A DNA stretch of 64,000 nt, taken from Portulaca oleracea. Lineage: Eukaryota; Streptophyta; Magnoliopsida; Caryophyllales; Portulacaceae. Positions 57,095 through 64,000 of the stretch are shown here, piece after piece (position 1 is the first letter of the stretch; each line of letters begins with the position of its first letter). The translations under genes were made by a program, and so were the position numbers. Under the pieces are notes generated by a model. That model had not been told where the DNA came from. It worked only from the letters and a program-made list of their open reading frames with translations, and made no database searches. The DNA lies in contig CM055887.1 in the NCBI GenBank assembly GCA_029582165.1, positions 14,063,190 through 14,127,189 on the forward strand. Reading direction: 5' to 3'.

Positions 57095-59135
57095 CATTAA
57101 GGGATACGGTATCCCGCCCGCATAGTAAAATTGAATTGGTTGGGTTTAGGAAAACAGTTATAAGGGTTAAAGGTTTGTGAAATGGTTTGTTCCCTCTCCC
57201 TTAAATGAGTTGAAATGAATTTGAATTGTTTTTAACGGTTAGGGGTAGACATTATTGAGATTTCCCCCTCATTTTTGTAATGTTTTGTTTTCAGGTGAAG
57301 ATCTGTATGCTGGGAGCGGGAATTAGAAATGAGGACGACGTGTTTAGAAGCTATCTTTTTTGTTATGTTTCTTTTTGAAAGACTTGAAGTTCGTTGAGTT
57401 TGTAGTTTGGTTTACCATTGTTGAATAGTTGTAGTCTTTCCTTCTCGCCTTCTATTCCTTCGGGGATACGACAATGACGCCCAGTTGAAAGGCAAAAAAA
57501 ATGAGACTTCTGCTGAAATTTTCTGTTAACGTTAGTTTGACTTTGACTTTTCTCTAATTAAATTTTCGGGGCGTTACATATGGTTAACTGCGTGTATCCC
57601 CAAAAGGTAATCGGCAATGTTGACTCAACCATCATTAGTCGCACCATATCTAATAAGGTGTGATTTCCCTTTTAGATACGTCATTGAGATGTTTCTTAGA
57701 GGAGAGAGTTATGAAACAATTTCACATTCTCTGGAATGGTCAGTGAAATCATGGCTCAAATACTCACCTCCTCAACCTTATTGAATGGTTTTGATTTTCT
57801 TGCCAAGTTGGTTATGTACTTCACTTTGAAAATATTTGAACATTTCAAATGATTTGGACTTGTGGCGTATTAAGTAGATATACCCATATCTACTAAAAAT
57901 CGTCACTGAAAGTGATGAAAAAATACAGCAAACCTTCTTCTAGCACTATTGCTCATAGGCCCACATACATAAATATGCTTGCATCCTAATAAGTCATTAG
58001 ATTGTTCACCAATTCTAATAAGAGATGATTTTAGTCATCTTACCCATCAGGCATGCTTTACAAACATTGAACTTTTCAAAGTTTATGTTTTCCAAAATCC
58101 TACACTATGCAGTTTTCTGAATGCATTTCTGATTAATATGACTTAAGCTTATAGTGCCAGAATTATGTTTCATTTGAGTCATTTGTTCAAACTATTGGCT
58201 CAACCATTAGCATCCTTTCGATCGTATCTAGGTGCTCTCATTGTTTCGCGAAGACTACTTCATTTTGGAAATCTTCAAACTATTTTAACATTCCAGCTTC
58301 AGATGAATCTCATAGACATGAATCAGCATGTGTTATTTTATTCATCTTTGAAGATTTGAAGTAATTCATCCCTTGTACTTGTGCTCAATTGGACTACATA
58401 CATCCATATGCATGAGTGTTTGTTGGCACGTTCACCCTTTCTTGTAAAAGGTATAGTTATGCTTTGCAGACATCACATGTTTGAAAGTCTTATCATTCAA
58501 AAGTTTATCACTTGTGACGCTTCTGAATGCGCTCTGATTTGCATGACTTAATAGATAGTTACAAGTTTTATGTTTGAACATGAGTTATTCCTTTTAAACC
58601 TTTTGGTTTCGATGTGTTGGGTGTGTTTATTCGAGATCCTCTCTCTCTCTCTAATTGAGAGTAAGAAATCAAATTTCTACTTATAATGAGATATAGAATT
58701 ACCTATATATTTCTCTTATAAGTCTTGAGGAAATTGATAAACAACCAATTCTTCATAAGGAACTACAACTAATTGCATGTTCCTATTTGTAGGCTGACTC
58801 TCATCCTTTAAAGCAAATCTACTATGCTGTAGATTCTGCACATTTGCATAAATGTGAGTTTCACAGTCGGTATCTTATACTCAAAGTGGGATTAATAAGG
58901 GTAGTGTGTATCATATACGCATTTGCCTAGAATTGAAATCATATCTAAAGTCTTTCTTATAGTTATTCACGCTCCCAGTGTCATACATGATTTGGTTGTT
59001 AACCGGTTGCTGTCATTGGTTGGGTATGTACAACTGTTTGTCCTTACTTTTCTTTTGACTTCTTGTCTTTGATAGATTTCTTAAATTTTAGTTTTCCTTT
59101 CACTAAAAGACTATCTTTGGTCGCCAACCTTTTGG

Positions 59136-59324
59136 CTAAAGGGGAATCTGATGTTTCTCATGTTTTAAAATAGTCAAATTATTGCAGAACATGAGTGTCA
59201 TCAATTGGCCTTTATCTAGCTTAACCGAGACTATCTGGTTGTTGGTTTCATTTTTATCAACTCTAACTAGTTCGATGAGCTTGGTTTTGAGTTGGTAATA
59301 TTGAAATTCTTCTTTAATCTTCAA
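59136..59324 (-). pseudogene. Copia gag remnant
   Basis: A 62-codon frame MKIKEEFQYYQLKTKLIELV followed by KGQLMTLMFCNNLTILKHEK. It lies between the leader and the lysine-rich relic, so probably a piece of gag; similarity is weak. Confidence 0.4.
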
Positions 59325-60929
59325 ACAATTTGAATTTAAAGTTGAATGAATACTATGACATTAGTGTATCCATTTGGCTTGATTAACCTCTTAATATTGA
59401 TGCCTAGCTCAATGGTATATCAAAGACATGTTTCTTTCAATCGCCTCCAAGACAATCTTGTTCAATTAAGGAATTAGTGTAATTATTTTTCTCTTTCTTA
59501 AGGAGAAAAATAATATTTGATTAGTGGTGTATGTTGGAATTAAAAGACATAAATAATTCTACAAGATAAAGTTGGTTCATTTTAGTTATTATTCATCAAA
59601 AGAAATTAAACTGATTTTAATTTCAAATCAAAACACCTTATCAACTCTCACTTAGTATTTTAATTAACCAAGACCCACAAGACTCATGGACTCAAGTGGA
59701 CTTTGGCCCAACAAAACTCGTTCCCATGTTATCTTTGATGGATCATCTTATGATCGACCATTCAAAATGACTCTTGGCAAGAAATTTGTATCGAATATAA
59801 TATTTCTCTTCCTCTGCTCTTGGCCCAAAACTATTTTGATAGCCAATTTGAATTGACCTAACTCCCACCTTACTTGTTAATGTTGGACAAATAATTCGCT
59901 TTGGGTTTCTTTATTTATTCATCTAAGTGGTGTTTCGATAGGTTGAGCAATAATTCAATTTTAAGAGTATGTTTTATTATCCTAAGTATGCAATTCTAGG
60001 TGAACTCTTTCGAAAAGCATAAAAGGCATAATAAAACATGCAATAACGAATTTAAAGCATAAATAAAACCTCTAGTATGACCACCTAGACTTAATCAAAC
60101 TAATTTAACTAAGCTTGATAGTCTTCAAGAAACTCTTCTTGGATTTTTGCAACTTCCTTGGATAGACTCCCACTCGAATCAACACCTCCATTGTTGTTGG
60201 GCTCCCACTCAACTTGATGTCTCAAATTACAACAAATTTACAAAGTGTACATCTTTAAAGAGACCTTACATGAATTAAATAAACTTAACTGAAATTTAAA
60301 TTAATCCAAAGACGGCACGCAGACCGTATTTCACCCAACCCAGTACGCAGACTGGTAAAACCGTCTATCTATGGTCATACTAGAAGCACATGCAAACAGG
60401 TAATATTGCAATAATTATATCAAATATAACACATGCTTTAAATAACAAATTATAAAGGCATATATAATTGCAATATAACACATGAGGAAATAAATACTAA
60501 ATAAGATTTCCTAGAAGTTTGCATGATTAATAAACAAAATTCTAAATTTTATCTTAGTTACCTAAACCAATTTAGGATTTTATACCTATACACACAAAAT
60601 ACTCGATTTTCCTAAAATCAAGAAATCTAAAAGATACTATATCTTTTAAAGATATTGTAAGTTTCCTAAACTTTACAAAATCAATAGATTTTATGCCCAT
60701 TAACTGATTAGTAGTAATATGGTTTAACAATTAATTTCTAAAATTAATTTTAAACCCTAAAACACACGAATTCACCAAAACTGCTGGCAATACGGTCCGT
60801 GTTGGCTCAACACGCTCCGTGTTGCTTCCTATTATCAGTTAATTTCGTGAATGAAAACTTAAATAAAAAATATCAAAACTTATCGAATTTAAGAGTTTCA
60901 TATCATAGTGTTATCTAATAACCCAATAT

Positions 60930-61490
60930 GAAAATTTTCCAGAATTTTAACAATTTTCAAAAGATTGTAAAATTTTAGGGAATTAAACCTTTTAATTCTC
61001 CGTTCAAGAGTAAAATAAATAATAATAATCTGATAAGTTTAAAAAATAAAATTCTATAATTTTTCCATATAGTAGGTTCGTCCAATATGCGAAAAAAGGA
61101 AATATTGAATGAATTGATCGCTAATCTGAAAATTAAAGGAAACTCAGTTAACGATTTTGAAAATTCACGAACATTTTATCCATAACAGAATGGTTACCCA
61201 GTAACCTACTGTGAAATTTTCAGAAAATTTCAAATTTCTATAAATTTACAAAATTCAGAGAAGCAACAAATTTGTTTCTCTCAGATCTGAAAATCTAAAT
61301 TAAAAAATATAATTTGATCGGATAAATTAACGGAACTTTTTTTTCCCAAAAATATGGTTACCCAGTAACCTATCGTAAAAATTTCAGAAGTTCTGCAAAT
61401 TTCTAAAAATTTATAAAATTCAGAGAATTAAACGATTTTTATTTCTCTTCAGATCTGAAAACTCAATTAAAAATCCATTTTAATTGGGAA
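60930..61490 (-). repeat. Tandem ~160-bp repeats in the copia leader
   Basis: Units with GGTTACCCAGTAACCTA, AATTTCAGAA and TCTCAGATCTGAAAA start near 61190 and 61350 (spacing 159), with a more diverged unit before them. Confidence 0.7.
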
Positions 61491-61981
61491 AAATCTACAA
61501 ATATTATGGGAAGTCCAGAACACTTCCAGACACCTCCAGTAAAAGTTTCAGAAATTTTCGAATTCGTTTGATATTTTATTTCGATTTTTCATTAAAATAA
61601 CCGTAAATAAACTAAATCAGAAAATAATTCTATAAAACCCTATTTACGAATTTAGACCTATTTCATGTATTTCCTACTGTTTAACAATATGAAACATGAT
61701 TGTTTCTGAAACATTGAAAATTAAATCAAGTTTATGCTATATTTAACAATTAAACAAACATAAAATCGATTAATTAAAAGCAATAAGAAATAAATAATAA
61801 CAAAGCATCAATTTTTTACAATAAAAATTCCAGATTTACTATTATGAATAATAAAGATTAAAACTTTCATAAAGTTTCGAATTTTAGGCATTAAAACTAT
61901 TCTAGCAAATTCATGAAATAATTCAACAATTGATAAAATTATTTATGAATTTAAGTACAATACTTTAGCATGCAATTGGTA

Positions 61982-61993
61982 GCTCTGATACCA
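61982..61993 (-). promoter_or_regulatory. Primer-binding site for initiator tRNA-Met
   Basis: On the minus strand TGGTATCAGAGC begins one base after the LTR end ...CTAACA, complementary to the initiator tRNA-Met 3' end. Confidence 0.9.
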
Positions 61994-61994
61994 C

Positions 61995-62794
61995 TGTTAG
62001 GTTTTAGGTTATCTATTTCCTAAACAGATACAGATTAATTAGCGGAACATTTATAACGATTATAAAATAATTAATCATAACAATTGCAGAGGCTTTAGTA
62101 AGTATACCTGATTGCTAACTCCGGGAACCCGATTGCTACATCGACCCGATCGAGACGAATCTCAATCTAAGATGTATGTATTTGGTATATGAGAATGTTT
62201 TAGGAAACAGAGAATGTTTCAGGAAACAGAGAATGTTTCAGGAAACAAGAACTGCAAACTAAAAGAGAGATGAACTTAGGAAATCACCCTGGTATCTCTC
62301 TAAGAGTCTCAGGCAGTTGGTGTCGAATAATCTCTCACAGAGACCCCTTTATATAGTGTTTAGAAAACCTAGGGAGAGGGCACAAAACCCTAAAGGGCCG
62401 ACTTAACACAACGACGCGCTTCTCAGGCCCAACACGGTCCGTGTTGGACTCCAGAAGGTCCATCAACTTGGCCCATGGACACCACGGTCACCGTGGTGTC
62501 CCAACATGGACCGTCTTGGGTCAACACGGTCAGTGTTGAACCCAGTTCGGTCCGTGTTGGGCTGATTTCTCACAAAAATCAGTTCCCAACATTTCTAAAC
62601 ATAATACAATATTTCTTAGGTTACATACATTCTTCCAGGACACTGACTTGTGTAACCCAGTAGGACCAAATAATATAGTTGTAATTAAACATATTCAATT
62701 ACTAATTATAGAGGTCTCTAGCAAGACATATAATTACTATATTACTTTGATTTAATCTCTGTGTATATCGAACATTGTCGGAACATTCCCAACA
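61995..62794 (-). repeat. 5' LTR of the copia element, 800 bp
   Basis: On the minus strand it begins TGTTGGGAATGTTCC and ends CCTAACA, followed by the primer site. It contains three copies of AGAGAATGTTTCAGGAAAC (62190-62249) and several CACGG/CCGTG palindromes (62430-62570). Confidence 0.85.
62477..62501. repeat. 25-bp perfect palindrome in the copia LTR
   Basis: GGACACCACGGT and its exact inverse complement around a single central C. It lies among CCGTGTTG/CAACACGG motifs of the LTR. Confidence 0.85.
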
Positions 62795-64000
62795 ACGCTG
62801 TCCTCCATTTTATCGACTGTAGGGCCTCTTCCAGGTTCCTTTCTAGTTTTTCATATATAATTTTATTCCTCAGATTCCATACAGTCCATACAATAGCAAA
62901 CCAAGTAGTCACCCAGAAATCCCTCCTTGCTTAACTTCTAAATTGGGTTGTCATCCAATTTTCATACATCTTTCTCAAGGAATTAGCTTGCATACATATA
63001 CAGTCCAGATCTGTCATGATTTCTGTCCATAACTTCCATGTGTATCGGCACAACAGTAGTATGTGATCAGTTGTTTCCTCGGGAGTTCCACAGAACGGAC
63101 ACAAGTCGTCCTCTTCTTGTATGGTTTTCTTCTTCCTTAATTGAGATCTTGTATTGAGTTTACCCAGTAGAGCAATCCATGCTATGATTTCTACTCTTGG
63201 TAGTGCAAGCTTCCTCCAAATACTGCAAACAATCGAGTCCACTTGGATGTCTCTGAATCTTATCTCTTCTGCTTTCTGGACTACATCTTTCACTGAGTAG
63301 CCATCTTCTCCATCCCACACAATCTCATATGTTCCACCTTTAGTGGGTTGAATCCTCCCCGATTTCTTCGTAAGCTCTTGCTCACTTCTCATCTCCTGTA
63401 GTGTCAATTCCTAACTCCAAGTTAGATACCACCTCCACGTTTGTCCTTCAAACCAGCCAATTTCACCAACCTTCCAATCTTTCTGCAAGGAAAGTTGGTA
63501 TAATTATGGGAATTCCTCTCTTAGGCTTACATCTTCGCACCAGGGATCTTCCTAGAAACTCACCTTCAACTGCTCCCCCAGTTTAATTCTGATTTTCTAC
63601 TTGAAAGCAAGCTGTGTTGGATCATTCCTCTTCATAAGTTCTCTGAGCTCTCCCCATGGGCTTGCTATTTTCGTCTTAAATCTTGAAGGCATGATTCCTC
63701 CATCCTCATTATGTATTGCCTTGATCACTTTCTTCCACAATGCACCTTCCTCTGTACAATACCTCCACCACCATCTTGTCAGTAGGCCTATGTTCTTCAT
63801 CAGTATGTCCCCAACTCCCAGCCCTCTTTTTTCCTTTGGTCTCTTAATTATGTCCCAGCTAATGAGGGCATTTGATCTTCCTCCCTCTTTACCACCCCAA
63901 AAAAAAAATCTTCTTTGCAACTTAATAATCTCCTGTGCCACTGATTTCGGCATTCTATACATTCACAGGTAGTAAAGGGGTAGACTATTAATTACAACTT
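62795..64000 (-). mobile_element. LINE fragment, continues past the right edge
   Basis: Reading minus from the edge: the thumb/connection part MPKSVAQEIIKLQRRFFFWG with RGLGVGDILMKNIGLLTRWW (63962-63597), then the zf-RVT-like domain (63407-62931) with YSVKDVVQKAEE, WRKLALPRVEIIAWIALLGK and the Cys/His cluster CPFCGTPEETTDHILLLC. Homology (SIWNLRNK-like) continues to 62795, where the copia LTR interrupts it. Frames are broken at 63597 and 63407. The reverse transcriptase core lies outside the window. Confidence 0.8.

Larger units (their letters stand above)
40337..57578 (+). mobile_element. Rearranged Ty3-gypsy retrotransposon, pol-less
   Basis: Parts in order: truncated 5' LTR (40337-42864), tRNA-iMet primer site (42868-42880), leader with a short acidic frame, a 9.1-kb Mutator-like insertion (43490-52596), gag start (52991-53629), inverted gag zinc-knuckle piece (53675-54040), repeated pre-LTR segments (54037-54256) and a complete 3' LTR (54257-57578). 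No protease, reverse transcriptase, RNase H or integrase sequence is present. The two LTRs are near-identical where they align apart from repeat-number change and one 74-bp gap, so the element is fairly young. The 3' flank is TATGG; no 5' flank survives for comparison. Confidence 0.85.
54257..57578 (+). repeat. 3' LTR of the gypsy element, 3322 bp
   Basis: Begins TGTAAAATCCCG and ends CGGGGCGTTACA, giving short inverted ends TGTAA...TTACA. Contains an (ATT)n run (54527-54597), a TATA box, a GC/CT-rich leader with (CT)n (54955-54984) and an AT-rich remainder matching the 5' LTR from 55438 on. Short frames within 54825-55277 are by-products of the GC-rich leader. Confidence 0.9.
57579..62794 (-). 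mobile_element. Decayed Ty1-copia retrotransposon
   Basis: Reading minus: 5' LTR 62794-61995, tRNA-iMet primer site, long AT-rich leader, gag-like and integrase-like relics, then a cut at 57579 where the gypsy 3' LTR begins; no 3' LTR was seen. Relics include a lysine-rich post-gag stretch near 59040-59110 (KGKLKFKKSIKDKKSKEK) and an integrase-like KGERANK ... MHMDVCSPIEH near 58440-58370, both with broken frames. The order LTR, leader, gag, integrase is that of copia elements. Confidence 0.7.

Overview
This is nuclear DNA of a flowering plant, most likely a eudicot. It is AT-rich, has a spliced plastid-type gene with GT-AG introns, plant LINE and Ty3-gypsy/Ty1-copia elements, (TA)n and (AAT)n microsatellites, and nuclear-type tRNA-Thr genes. 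I recognise one complete protein gene, two intact tRNA-Thr genes, and a dense nest of transposons.

Layout. 1-1117 is part of a Ty3-gypsy-type LTR (minus). About 1500-8360 is a decayed LINE (plus) interrupted by a 2984-bp solo LTR (3659-6642, 5-bp duplication GTAAG) and a hAT-type MITE (7204-7791, 8-bp duplication); its poly-A tail holds a foldback MITE (8368-8742). 9300-15137 is an 11-exon arogenate/prephenate dehydratase gene on the minus strand (401 codons, plastid phenylalanine synthesis). 16694-18424 is a Pack-MULE-like element with arms of about 400 bp, a 9-bp duplication and a captured, broken cytidine deaminase fragment. 18434-28790 holds Stowaway MITEs, a cluster of foldback elements among (TA)n tracts, a small CACTA element, SINE-like pieces and a LINE RNase H relic. 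28791-35291 is a chain of Helitron-like termini, with a 734-bp near-palindrome inside one of them.

35306-40336 holds two convergent 5'-truncated LINEs meeting at a (TA)n tract. 40337-57578 is a rearranged Ty3-gypsy element: truncated 5' LTR, tRNA-iMet primer site, gag start, inverted gag zinc-knuckle piece, and a complete 3.3-kb 3' LTR with no pol. Between its leader and gag lies a 9107-bp Mutator-like element (43490-52596; 9-bp duplication TTAAATTTA, terminal inverted repeats of about 110 bp). It carries four tandem tRNA-Thr(UGU) copies (two intact), a captured nucleoside diphosphate kinase 3' exon, a GGTTAACC-rich tandem repeat and further gene-like pieces. 57579-62794 is a decayed Ty1-copia element (minus) inserted in a LINE that runs off the right edge.

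Host functions are the dehydratase gene and possibly the two intact tRNA genes; the rest is mobile DNA. The strongest candidate for something undescribed is the large MULE that has apparently mobilised a tRNA gene cluster together with protein-gene pieces. All similarity calls come from reading motifs by eye; no database search was run.
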